From assembly GCF_036924535.1 (NCBI RefSeq), contig NZ_JAZHRT010000001.1:3720001-3784000 (forward strand): a stretch of 64,000 bases of DNA, given 5' to 3'. Shown piece by piece: positions 27,593 through 35,684 of the stretch. The stretch's first letter is position 1. The number at the start of each line of letters is the position of its first letter. The stretch comes from Bradyrhizobium sp. AZCC 2262 (lineage in GTDB: Bacteria; Pseudomonadota; Alphaproteobacteria; Rhizobiales; Xanthobacteraceae). Made by a program: the position numbers and the translations under genes. The notes under the pieces are model-generated. The model was not told the DNA's origin, did no database searches, and saw only the letters and a program-made list of their open reading frames with translations.

Positions 27593-28029
27593 ATAATCCA
27601 GTCACCATCATCATGATCGAGGACGATGAGGGGCATGCCCGCCTGATTGAGCGCAATATACGCCGATCCGGTGTCAACAATGAGATAAAGCCGTTCACCA
27701 GCGGTACAGCCGCGCTGAACTACCTGTTTGGCAAGGACGGGACGGGTCTCGACCACAAGGGCAGCGCCCTCCTGATCCTGCTCGACCTCAATTTGCCCGA
27801 CATGACCGGCATCGACATTCTGAAGCGGGTCAAGGAAAACAGATACCTCAAGACAACGCCCGTGGTGGTGCTGACCACGACCGACGATTCTCACGAGATC
27901 AAGCGTTGCTACGAATTCGGTTGCAACGTGTACATTACCAAGCCCGTGAACTACGAAAGCTTCGCCAACGCCGTTCGTCAGCTCGGTCTGTTCTTTTCCG
28001 TCATTCAGGTACCCCCGGCCGCCACATGA
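27589..28029 (+). CDS. Single-domain response regulator (Rcp1-type)
   Basis: Stand-alone receiver domain, 146 residues, with acidic pocket EDD at 11-13, phospho-acceptor Asp66 in LLDLNLPD, Thr in VVLTTTDD and Lys in YITKPV. It has no output domain. The long loop before the Asp (GKDGTGLDHKGSA) is typical of the Rcp1-like regulators paired with phytochrome-type or CHASE3 kinases. It overlaps the genes before and after by four bases (ATGA), so the three proteins are made together. It probably shuttles phosphate between the two kinases. Confidence 0.92.
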   Translation: MNNPVTIIMIEDDEGHARLIERNIRRSGVNNEIKPFTSGTAALNYLFGKDGTGLDHKGSALLILLDLNLPDMTGIDILKRVKENRYLKTTPVVVLTTTDDSHEIKRCYEFGCNVYITKPVNYESFANAVRQLGLFFSVIQVPPAAT

Positions 28030-29117
28030 AACCCGCGATGCCGACACTGCTGTATATCGACGACGACGCCGGGTTGGCCCGGCTGGTCGACCGCGGCCTG
28101 ACGCGGGCGGGCTTCAAGGTCGTCCATGCGGCCGGTGGCGACCAGGGGTTGGCCCGGCTGGCGCAAGGCGGCATCGATGTCGTGGCGCTCGACCAGTACA
28201 TGCCCGGGCTCGACGGGCTGGAAACACTGGAACAGATCATGGCGATCCCGAACGCGCCGCCGGTGGTGTTCGTCACAGCCTCTCAGGATTCGGCGATCGC
28301 AGTCACGGCGCTGAAAGCCGGTGCCGCCGACTATCTGGTCAAGGACATCAGGGGCGATTTCATTCCGCTGCTTCAGGTCGCCGTCAACGGCGCGCTGCGG
28401 CAGGCCGAGCTTCAGCGCGCCCGCGACGAGGCCGAAGCCGAGGTTCACCGCTCGCGCGACCGCTATGCGGCGCTCGCCGCCGAACGCGAAGTGCTGCTGC
28501 GCGAAGTCAACCACCGCGTCGGCAACTCCTTGCAGATCATCGCCTCGCTGCTGCATCTGCAGGCCAATTCGACCACCCAGGACGACGTCAAGGCGGCGCT
28601 GACCAATGCGATGGGCCGCGTCGCCGCGGTCGCCCAGGTGCATCGCCGCCTCTACACCTCGCACGATCTCAAGAGCGTGCTGCTGAACCAGTATCTCGAA
28701 GCCCTGCTGGAAGATCTCCGGCGTTCGGCCGAGGGCAACAAGATGTCGCGGCTGACGCTCAAGGCCGAACCGATCGAGATCGACCCGGACCGCGCGGTCG
28801 CGATCGGCATCATCGTCAACGAGCTGGTGATGAACGCCGTCAAATATGCCTATCCCGACGGTGCAGGTCCCATTCACGTCGAGCTCAAGCCTGAGGGCGA
28901 CGACCTCGTGGTCGCGATTGCCGACGACGGCGTCGGCCTCAACGCCAAGGCCGATCCGCGCTCCACCGGCATGGGGCAACGCATCGTGAGCGCGATGGCC
29001 GCCAAGCTGGACGCCAGTGCCGAGCGCGATCCGGACCATCATGGCACCAGGATCGTGCTGCGCTTCCGCCGCGTCCCGGCGGTGGCGCCGAAATCGACCA
29101 ACGCCGCGGCGGGCTAG
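28026..29117 (+). CDS. Receiver-HisKA_2 histidine kinase
   Basis: Cytosolic protein of 363 residues. An N-terminal receiver domain (about 7-125; Asp56 in VALDQYMPG) is followed by a short coiled coil and a HisKA_2 dimerisation domain with phospho-acceptor His163 in REVNHRVGNSLQ, then an HATPase domain (NELVMNAVKYAY, DDGVGL). There is no transmembrane segment. HisKA_2/HWE kinases in this order often feed the PhyR general stress pathway; whether this one does is inference. The ATG overlaps the stop of the upstream receiver gene, and AT-frame extensions further upstream are not real. Confidence 0.92.
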   Translation: MKPAMPTLLYIDDDAGLARLVDRGLTRAGFKVVHAAGGDQGLARLAQGGIDVVALDQYMPGLDGLETLEQIMAIPNAPPVVFVTASQDSAIAVTALKAGAADYLVKDIRGDFIPLLQVAVNGALRQAELQRARDEAEAEVHRSRDRYAALAAEREVLLREVNHRVGNSLQIIASLLHLQANSTTQDDVKAALTNAMGRVAAVAQVHRRLYTSHDLKSVLLNQYLEALLEDLRRSAEGNKMSRLTLKAEPIEIDPDRAVAIGIIVNELVMNAVKYAYPDGAGPIHVELKPEGDDLVVAIADDGVGLNAKADPRSTGMGQRIVSAMAAKLDASAERDPDHHGTRIVLRFRRVPAVAPKSTNAAAG

Positions 29118-29118
29118 G

Positions 29119-29916
29119 CTACGAATCCCTCGGCGTCGCCGCTTCGATCGCACGCGCAGCCGCCAGAAGAACGTCTGCCACCTCGATCGCCCGGCGCGGG
29201 CTCATTCTGTTTCGTATGGCGGAGAGCGTAATCGCCGCAGCGGGCTGGCCGTCCGGTGTCCGGATCCAGGCCGAAAGCGACTTCGTTCCCTGCACCAGGC
29301 CGACATCGCGCAGATTGTAGCCCCGGCGGCGCGCGAGCTGGATCTGGCCGAGGACGGTGGCCGTATCGGTCCGATAGGCGCCAAATCGCGGTTCGTTGGC
29401 GAGCACGATCTTGCGTGCCTCCGCAGCAGGCATGGCGGCCAGTATCGCCACACCCGCGCTGCTGACGCCCAGCGGACGCCGCACACCGACCTCGATCGAC
29501 AACACCTGGATCGGATAGCCGCCGATGCGGCGCGCCACGCATAGCGTGTCGAGCCCGGTGCGTACCGTCAGGAACAAGGTATCGCCGAGCTGCGCCGACG
29601 CTTCCGCGAGATACGGCTCGGCTGCAACCATCAGGGGTGAGCGCGATGGACGCGCCAGCGCCAGTTCGGGCACCTGGCGGCCGACGACGTAGTTTCCTGT
29701 CCGGTCGCTGCGCTCGACAATCCCCTCCTCGACCAGCACGTGCACGATGCGATGTACCGTAGGGCGGGCGAGCGAGGTCGCTTGCACGATCTCAACCAGA
29801 GGCACGCCTTTTTCCCCGCCAACCGCGAGCGTGCGCAGCACGTTCAACGCGCGGCGGATTGCCTGCCCGCCCTGCCGCGGCCCTCGCCTGCGCGGCTTTA
29901 GCCGACCGTTAGTCAT
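29119..29916 (-). CDS. IclR-family transcriptional regulator
   Basis: DNA-binding regulator, 265 residues from the ATG at 29916. An N-terminal winged helix-turn-helix (about 20-75, with RALNVLRTLAVGGEKGVPL and ARPTVHRIVHVLVEEG) precedes the IclR effector domain (LFLTVRTGLDTLCVARR, GVSSAGVAILAAMP). It is divergent from the Bug binding protein and the catabolic genes that follow. A perfect 17-bp palindrome lies 14 bases upstream of its start. An upstream in-frame ATG at 30006 would make the operator coding, so 29916 is preferred. It probably controls the divergent cluster in response to an aromatic-derived acid. Confidence 0.9.
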   Translation of the reverse strand: MTNGRLKPRRRGPRQGGQAIRRALNVLRTLAVGGEKGVPLVEIVQATSLARPTVHRIVHVLVEEGIVERSDRTGNYVVGRQVPELALARPSRSPLMVAAEPYLAEASAQLGDTLFLTVRTGLDTLCVARRIGGYPIQVLSIEVGVRRPLGVSSAGVAILAAMPAAEARKIVLANEPRFGAYRTDTATVLGQIQLARRRGYNLRDVGLVQGTKSLSAWIRTPDGQPAAAITLSAIRNRMSPRRAIEVADVLLAAARAIEAATPRDS

Positions 29917-29929
29917 ACGTACTGTCCCA

Positions 29930-29946
29930 TGTCCACAATGTGGACA
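29930..29946. promoter_or_regulatory. Perfect 17-bp palindrome, candidate IclR operator
   Basis: TGTCCACAATGTGGACA is an exact inverted repeat (8 + 1 + 8) in the space between the divergent iclR and Bug genes. Its place and form fit autorepression and control of the catabolic genes by the IclR protein. Confidence 0.75.
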
Positions 29947-30083
29947 AAAACACCACAATTTGGTCGACAGCGGAAGGGCTGCGCGCAAGATCGCGGCGCG
30001 GAACAATAGATGCGCATGCCGCTGGGACGGGGCCCGCGCAAAACAAATGTGGCGGCAGACATGTCGCTTTTCGGGAGAATGCG

Positions 30084-31061
30084 ATGAAATTTTTCGCGAT
30101 CGCAGGCGTCGCTGTATCGGTACTGTCAGCGGCTTCGTTGAGCACGCCGGCCGATGCCCAGCAATGGCCGGCGCGGCAAGTACGCCTGATCGTGCCTTAC
30201 CCGGCAGGCGGCAATGTCGACAGCGCGGCGCGCGTCATCGCCGACAAGCTTCAGGCGAAGCTGGGCCAGCCGTTCATCGTGGAAAACAAGGCCGGCGCCG
30301 GCGGCCTGATCGCCGGCGAGGCGTTCGCGAAAACCAAACCCGACGGCTACGCGCTGTTCGTCGGCGCCAACGGGCCGGTGCTGTTCGCACCCGAGATCGC
30401 CAAGCGTGATGCCTATAACTGGAAGCGGGATTTCGCACCGATCACCTCGATCACGATGACGCCGCTGGTGCTCGAAGTGCACCCGTCGGTGCCGGCCAAA
30501 GATCTGCAGGAATTCATCGAACTTGCGCGCCGCGATCCCGGCAAGCTGACGATGGCCTCGCCTGGCCAGGGCACCACCAACCATCTGCTCAGCGAGCTGA
30601 TGCAGTCGACGCTGGGCCTGGAATGGCTGACGGTGCACTACCGCGGCAACGCGCCCGCTCTCAACGACCTGATCGGCGGACAGGTGCAATTCGCGCTGGA
30701 TCAGATCTCGGTCGGATTGCCTTCCATCAAGAGCGGCATGCTGCGCCCGCTCGCCGTCACCGGTAGCCACCGCGCCTCCTGGCTGCCTGATGTCCCGACC
30801 TTCACCGAACTCGGCTACAAGGAATTTGACGGCCAGACCTTCACCGGCCTGTTCGCGCCATCAGGCACGCCGGCCGAGATCATGACCACGCTCCACGATA
30901 CGCTTGCGGAGATCCTGAAAGATCCCGCCATCGTCGAGAAGTTCAACGCGCTCGGCGCCGAGGCCGTATCGATGACACCGGCAGAGTTCACGAGCTATCT
31001 CGAGCGCGAGGACGCCAAGTGGATTCCCGTGGTCCGCAAGGCGAACATCAAGGCTGACTGA
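30084..31061 (+). CDS. Bug-family tripartite tricarboxylate transporter binding protein
   Basis: Periplasmic solute-binding protein, 325 residues from ATG 30084 with GGGAG upstream. Sec signal peptide MKFFAIAGVAVSVLSAASL to DAQ, then the Bug fold signatures VRLIVPYPAGGNVDSAARV, FIVENKAGAGGLIAGE and LLSELMQSTLG/HYRGNAPAL. Ligands of the family are carboxylates or aromatic acids. No TctA/TctB membrane genes are adjacent, so it is an orphan receptor or uses a distant permease. It is the first gene of the catabolic cluster, 11 bases before the flavin reductase gene. Confidence 0.92.
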   Translation: MKFFAIAGVAVSVLSAASLSTPADAQQWPARQVRLIVPYPAGGNVDSAARVIADKLQAKLGQPFIVENKAGAGGLIAGEAFAKTKPDGYALFVGANGPVLFAPEIAKRDAYNWKRDFAPITSITMTPLVLEVHPSVPAKDLQEFIELARRDPGKLTMASPGQGTTNHLLSELMQSTLGLEWLTVHYRGNAPALNDLIGGQVQFALDQISVGLPSIKSGMLRPLAVTGSHRASWLPDVPTFTELGYKEFDGQTFTGLFAPSGTPAEIMTTLHDTLAEILKDPAIVEKFNALGAEAVSMTPAEFTSYLEREDAKWIPVVRKANIKAD

Positions 31062-31072
31062 GGCGCATCCCG

Positions 31073-31690
31073 ATGCGGATCGATCCGGCATATCTCGACG
31101 CCGAAACGGCCTACAGGCTGATCACCGGCGTCGTGGTGCCCCGGCCCATTGCCTGGGTCACCACCCTGTCAAACAGCGGGGTCGTCAACCTCGCCCCGTT
31201 CAGCGCTTTTACCTTCGTTTCGCCGAAGCCGCCGATGCTGGCCATCAGCGTCGGCCGCAAGGGTGGAATATACAAGGATACCGCGCAGAACATCCTCAAC
31301 AACGAGGAGTATGTCGTTCACATCGCGGATTCCAGCCTGATGACGGCAGTGCACGAGAGCTCCACCGAGCATCCGCCTGACGTCAGCGAGGTCGAGGAAT
31401 TGCGGCTCTCGACGCTGCCGGGAGAACGCATCAAGGTGCCTCGTCTCGCCGCAGCTCCGGTTGCGATGGAATGCCGCTTCCGGCAGTGCCTCGAATTCGG
31501 CGAGACCCGCAGCCGGCTCATCGTCGGCGAGGTGCTGGTGTTCCATATCAGGGATGGGCTGCTGCAAAACGGCAAGATCGAAACCAAGGCGCTCGATCCG
31601 ATCGCCCGTATCGCCGGTCCGCGTTACGCGAAGCTTGGCGAGATCGTCACCCTGAAACCCGTGTTCCAGACCTCGAAAACTGAATCCTGA
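31073..31690 (+). CDS. Flavin reductase family protein
   Basis: FMN-binding split-barrel protein, 205 residues. The N-terminal segment LITGVVVPRPIAWVTTLSNSG and FSAFTFVSPKPPMLAISVG carry the flavin-binding pattern; FQTSKTES closes the chain. Relatives either supply reduced flavin to two-component monooxygenases or act as flavoproteins in ring catabolism. No partner monooxygenase is in the cluster. It sits between the Bug gene and the FAH-family gene in one apparent operon. Confidence 0.87.
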   Translation: MRIDPAYLDAETAYRLITGVVVPRPIAWVTTLSNSGVVNLAPFSAFTFVSPKPPMLAISVGRKGGIYKDTAQNILNNEEYVVHIADSSLMTAVHESSTEHPPDVSEVEELRLSTLPGERIKVPRLAAAPVAMECRFRQCLEFGETRSRLIVGEVLVFHIRDGLLQNGKIETKALDPIARIAGPRYAKLGEIVTLKPVFQTSKTES

Positions 31691-31744
31691 AGCATCGCAT
31701 GGCGACGCCTGCGTGAACGCGGCACTGATCCGGAGATCCACCGC

Positions 31745-32605
31745 ATGCAACTCTTGAGTTTTCTCGCAAATGGCGAGCCGCATTTCGGCGCGGCCGTTGC
31801 CGGCGGCGTGGTTGACCTCACTCAACGGCTCGGACCGAAATGTCCTGACCTTCGGACCCTGATCGCCAAGGACGGTCTGGAAGTCGCGCGCCAAATGGTC
31901 GCCGGCCTCAAGCCGAGCCATGCCCTCGACGATCTCGTGCTGCTGCCGCCGATCCCCAACCCGGAAAAACTCTGGTGCATCGGCGTCAACTACAAGGACC
32001 GCAACGCCGAGTACAAGGACAATTCGGACCTGCCGAAATATCCGAGCCTGTTTGTCCGCAACCCCTCTTCCGTCGTCGGCTCCGGTCAGCCGATCGAAAA
32101 GCCTGATATCTCCGAACAGCTCGACTATGAAGGCGAGCTTGTGATCGTGATCGGCAAGGAAGGACGGCACATACCCCGCGAGCGCGCCTGGGACCACATC
32201 TTCGGCATGACGCTGTGCAACGAGGGCAGCGTCCGCGACTGGCTGCACCACGGCAAGTTCAACGTCACCCAGGGCAAGAATTTCGACCGCTCGGGCAGTA
32301 TCGGGCCGTGGATCGTCACGTCGGACGAATGCGATCCGCGCGGGCCCCATGACATTATTACCCGCGTCAATGGCGAAGTGCGCCAGAACGATTCCACCGA
32401 GCGGCTGATGTTCCCGTTCGATTTCCTGATCGCCTATCTCTCCACCTTTGCCACCCTGAAACCCGGCGACATGATCGCGACCGGCACCCCGATCGGCGCC
32501 GGCGCCCGGTTCACGCCGCCGCGCTGGCTCAAGCCAGGCGACGTCGTCGAGGTGGAATCCTCTGGAATCGGCATCCTCCGCAACACCGTGGCGGAGGAGC
32601 AGTAG
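31745..32605 (+). CDS. Fumarylacetoacetate hydrolase (FAH) family protein
   Basis: Cytosolic metal-dependent C-C hydrolase, isomerase or decarboxylase, 286 residues. An N-terminal FAH_N-like part (LLSFLANGEPHFGAAV) precedes the catalytic fold: GVNYKDRNAEY, PSLFVRNPSSVVG, the metal-binding YEGELVIVIGKEG, and the C-terminal GDMIATGTPIGAG. The next gene encodes an HpaH-type hydratase three bases on, and FAH and HpaH partners act in succession in meta-cleavage pathways (HpaG/HpaH in homoprotocatechuate breakdown). The exact reaction is open. Confidence 0.9.
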   Translation: MQLLSFLANGEPHFGAAVAGGVVDLTQRLGPKCPDLRTLIAKDGLEVARQMVAGLKPSHALDDLVLLPPIPNPEKLWCIGVNYKDRNAEYKDNSDLPKYPSLFVRNPSSVVGSGQPIEKPDISEQLDYEGELVIVIGKEGRHIPRERAWDHIFGMTLCNEGSVRDWLHHGKFNVTQGKNFDRSGSIGPWIVTSDECDPRGPHDIITRVNGEVRQNDSTERLMFPFDFLIAYLSTFATLKPGDMIATGTPIGAGARFTPPRWLKPGDVVEVESSGIGILRNTVAEEQ

Positions 32606-32608
32606 CCG

Positions 32609-33412
32609 ATGCTCGATCAACAGACCATCGAACGGCTGGCGCAGCGTCTGGATGACGCCGAACGCAGCAAGTCGCTGATTGCTGCGTTCACGCGCGAATA
32701 TCCCGACCTCACGATCGAGGACGCCTACGCCATTCAGCGCGCCTGGACGAAGCTGCAGCTCGCGCGCGGCCGCATCGTCAGGGGGCACAAGATCGGCCTG
32801 ACATCGAAAGCGATGCAGAACGCCGTCGGCATTTCCGAACCGGATTACGGCGTGCTGTTCGCCGACATGTTCTATCCCGACGCGTCGGCGATCCCGTTCG
32901 ATCGTTTCCGTGCGCCCCGTATCGAGGTCGAACTGGCCTTTGTGCTGAAGACGCCGCTGGAAGGCCCCGAGTGCACGCTGTTCGACGTGCTCAACGCCAC
33001 CGACTACGTCACGCCGGCGCTCGAAATCCTGGAGACGCGGATGCACCGCGTCGATCCCGAGACGAAAGCGCCGCGCAAGGTGATGGACACGATTTCCGAT
33101 AACGCCGCCAATGCGGCGTTGGTCGTCGGTGGCCGGCCTATCCGTCCGCTCGATTTCGACCTGCGCTGGATCGGCGCGCTGTTATTTCGCAACGGCCAGA
33201 TCGAGGAAACCGGCATTGCCGCCGGCGTTCTCAATCATCCCGCCAACGGCGTAGCCTGGCTCGCCGACCGACTGGCCGCCCAGGGCGAGTTTCTCGACGC
33301 CGGCGAGGTAGTGCTGGCGGGATCGTTTACACGTCCGGTCGAGATCATCAGGGGCGACACGTTTCATGCCGATTACGGTCAGTTCGGATCGGTGTCCTGC
33401 CAGTTCGTCTGA
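32609..33412 (+). CDS. 2-oxo-hept-3-ene-1,7-dioate hydratase-like enzyme (HpaH/MhpD family)
   Basis: Hydratase of the FAH superfamily, 267 residues. Diagnostic segments are [61 protein letters not shown] and ALEILETRM. It hydrates a 2-oxo-enoate produced by ring cleavage to a 4-hydroxy-2-oxo acid. The resemblance to HpaH is stronger than to MhpD (dicarboxylate-type). It lies three bases after the FAH gene, so expression is coupled. No ring-cleaving dioxygenase or aldolase gene is present to complete the route within the window. Confidence 0.9.
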   Translation: MLDQQTIERLAQRLDDAERSKSLIAAFTREYPDLTIEDAYAIQRAWTKLQLARGRIVRGHKIGLTSKAMQNAVGISEPDYGVLFADMFYPDASAIPFDRFRAPRIEVELAFVLKTPLEGPECTLFDVLNATDYVTPALEILETRMHRVDPETKAPRKVMDTISDNAANAALVVGGRPIRPLDFDLRWIGALLFRNGQIEETGIAAGVLNHPANGVAWLADRLAAQGEFLDAGEVVLAGSFTRPVEIIRGDTFHADYGQFGSVSCQFV

Positions 33413-33437
33413 ACAAAAACGTCCCGGGAGAACAGAG

Positions 33438-33821
33438 ATGACAAGGCGCAAGAGCATTCATATCGGCGAATTCAAGCACGCCAATCCCATTCCCAACGCC
33501 TGCCACATCGGCAATCTCCTGATGTCCGGCGTCATCCTTGGCCGCGACCCCGCCACCGGCAAGATGCCGGAAAAGATCGAAGACCAGTGCGCCAACATGT
33601 TCGGCCACATGAAGGCGATCGTGGAGGCCGGCGGCGGGGCGACCTCCGACATCATCAAGATGACGGTGTGGCTGCAGGATCGCACGCAGCGCGCGCCGGT
33701 GAACACCGAGTGGCTGAAAATGTTTCCCGACGAGCATTCGCGCCCGGCCCGTCACGCGCTGCAGATGGACATGGAAAACGGCGCGCTCGTGCAATGCGAT
33801 TTCACCGCCGTGATCGGCTGA
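33438..33821 (+). CDS. RidA-family protein (YjgF/YER057c/UK114)
   Basis: Small trimeric enamine/imine deaminase-type protein, 127 residues from ATG 33438 with GGGAG upstream. The conserved SRPARHAL near residue 103 includes the catalytic Arg. The N-terminus (MTRRKSIHIGEFKHANPIP) is longer than in housekeeping RidA. In catabolic clusters family members act as 2-aminomuconate deaminases or remove reactive enamines. Its place between the hydratase and the amidohydrolase suggests a pathway enzyme for a nitrogen-containing compound rather than a housekeeping role. Confidence 0.88.
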   Translation: MTRRKSIHIGEFKHANPIPNACHIGNLLMSGVILGRDPATGKMPEKIEDQCANMFGHMKAIVEAGGGATSDIIKMTVWLQDRTQRAPVNTEWLKMFPDEHSRPARHALQMDMENGALVQCDFTAVIG

Positions 33822-33845
33822 TCGCGACCGAACAAGGAACCTGAC

Positions 33846-34721
33846 ATGCCGGCCTATCTACCCTTCGATCCGAACCCGCGACGCCCCTCAAAACTGCCGC
33901 CGCCGAAAAGCATCGACAGCCAGTTTCACGTGCTGGGCCCGCTCGACAAATATCCGGTGCGCCCGGGCGCCGCCTACCAGATGCCGACGGCGACCTGGGA
34001 AGCGGCGCTTCGCGTCCACAAGACGCTCGGCATCGAGCGCGGCATCATCGTGCAGACCACGACCTATGGCGCCGATCATTCCGTGGTGCTCGACGCCCTC
34101 GCGGCGATGGGACCGAACTACCGCGGCTGCGCCAACGCCCTGGTGTTTGCCGAAGCCGATGATGCCTATCTCGCCAAACTTCACGACGCCGGCGTGCGCG
34201 GCGCCCGCTTCAGTTTCCGGCAGGAACTTGGCGCAGTGCTCTCGGACAAGGATTTTGCGCGCGCGATCGCGAAAATTCGCGAGCTCGGCTGGTACGCAAA
34301 AATCCAGCCGGAGAAGGACGGCATCGTCTCCAGCGCCGCGAAATACGAAAATCTCGACGTCCCCGTGCTGATCGACCATATGGCCCGGCCGGACCCTGTG
34401 CGCGGCAAGGAAGACCCGAATTTGCAAAAGATGCTGGAGCTTCTGTCGAAGGGCAATTTCTGGGTGATGCTGTCGCTCGGCGAGAAGACCTCGAAGAAGG
34501 GCCCGCCGTGGGACGACGTCATCCCGATCGCGCGCGCCTATATCGAAGCCGCTCCCGACCGCTGCGTATGGGCGAGCGACTGGCCGCACCCGGTTTCGGT
34601 GGTGCAGCCGCCCAACGACGCCGACCTGCTCGAGCTGCTCTATCGCTACGTGGCCGACGAGGCCGAGCTGAAGAAAATCCTGGTGACCAACCCGGCCAAG
34701 CTGTTCGGCTACGAGGAGTAG
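33846..34721 (+). CDS. Amidohydrolase-superfamily protein (Amidohydro_2; lactonase/decarboxylase type)
   Basis: TIM-barrel metal enzyme, 291 residues. The N-terminal SIDSQFHVLG replaces the usual HxH with QFH, and ASDWPHPV near the end supplies the catalytic Asp. This pattern fits 2-pyrone-4,6-dicarboxylate lactonase and 4-sulfomuconolactone hydrolase relatives, which need few or no metal ligands. It is the last gene of the cluster and converges on the AEC transporter gene with only 14 bases between them. Confidence 0.87.
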   Translation: MPAYLPFDPNPRRPSKLPPPKSIDSQFHVLGPLDKYPVRPGAAYQMPTATWEAALRVHKTLGIERGIIVQTTTYGADHSVVLDALAAMGPNYRGCANALVFAEADDAYLAKLHDAGVRGARFSFRQELGAVLSDKDFARAIAKIRELGWYAKIQPEKDGIVSSAAKYENLDVPVLIDHMARPDPVRGKEDPNLQKMLELLSKGNFWVMLSLGEKTSKKGPPWDDVIPIARAYIEAAPDRCVWASDWPHPVSVVQPPNDADLLELLYRYVADEAELKKILVTNPAKLFGYEE

Positions 34722-34735
34722 AGGTTGTCGCACGC

Positions 34736-35677
34736 CTAGCGCAGCGCGACCGTCATGAATGCGACGATGACGGGCAATGTCACCGCGGCCAGGACCGTCC
34801 CGAGCGCCACTGCGCCCGAGACGGCTTCGTTCAGCCGTCCGTACTGGGCGGAGAAGATGTAGGCATTGGCGCCGGTCGGCATCGCTGCAAAGAGAACAAC
34901 CACCGCCGCGGAAATCGGCGGCAGCGCCAGGAAGTAGAACGCGAGGATCGCGGCGATGGCCGGCATCGCCAGCAGCTTGAGGGCGCACTTCACCGCCATC
35001 GCGAGCGCCCGGCCCTTGATCTTGAATCCGAAGAGATTGATTCCGAGCGCGATCAGCGCCGTTGGCGAACCGGCCTGCGCCAGCAACTCCAGCGTCTTGT
35101 CCGCTACGGGATGCAATCCCAATCCGGTGAGGCGCCAGAGGAACCCAAAGCCGAGCGCGAGCATGATCGGATTGCGCGCGATCTCGCTGATAGCCCGAAG
35201 GGCCAGAAGCGGCGCACTCTCGGAAGACTTCCGCTCGGCCCATGCCATCTGCAGCGTGCCGCAAAGCCAAAGCAGCGGCGTATTGACCGACAGGATCAAT
35301 GCCATCGAGCCAGCGGCCTGACTTCCCAGAGCCGACAACGTCAGGGGAAGGCCGAGCATCACGATGTTGCCGTAGATCGAGCCGATCGCGAGCACCACGC
35401 CGTCGGCCCGGGATTGCCGAAGAACGGATGTCGCCAGGAGCGCGACGATCCATGTCGCCGCCGTTGCCCCATAATAGGCGCTCCACACCGCGAAGGCGTT
35501 GACGGCGGGAAATTCTGCGACGACCACGATCCGGAACAGGAGCGCAGGAATGGCGATGCTGAAGGCGAACTCAGAAATTCCCTTGTGCGCCGTAGGCGAA
35601 ATGAAACGCAGCGCCACCGCCGCATAGCCGGCCGCGATCAACGCGAACACCGGAACGACGATCAACAGCGCGCTCAT
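34736..35677 (-). CDS. AEC-family (auxin efflux carrier) transporter
   Basis: Inner-membrane permease, 313 residues with about ten helices in two halves (LLIVVPVFALIAAGYAAV at the start; a final LGTVLAAVTLPVIVAFM helix). Bacterial AEC proteins move malonate, malate or other organic acids. It lies seven bases downstream of the DASS transporter gene on the same strand, so the two form an operon facing the catabolic cluster. Confidence 0.9.
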   Translation of the reverse strand: MSALLIVVPVFALIAAGYAAVALRFISPTAHKGISEFAFSIAIPALLFRIVVVAEFPAVNAFAVWSAYYGATAATWIVALLATSVLRQSRADGVVLAIGSIYGNIVMLGLPLTLSALGSQAAGSMALILSVNTPLLWLCGTLQMAWAERKSSESAPLLALRAISEIARNPIMLALGFGFLWRLTGLGLHPVADKTLELLAQAGSPTALIALGINLFGFKIKGRALAMAVKCALKLLAMPAIAAILAFYFLALPPISAAVVVLFAAMPTGANAYIFSAQYGRLNEAVSGAVALGTVLAAVTLPVIVAFMTVALR

Positions 35678-35684
35678 GTTCCGA

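Noticed and set aside
31169..33046. Minus-strand open frame of 625 codons
   Set aside because: Shadow of the flavin reductase, FAH and hydratase genes.
33888..35486. Minus-strand open frame of 532 codons
   Set aside because: Antisense to the amidohydrolase and in a wrong frame of the AEC gene.
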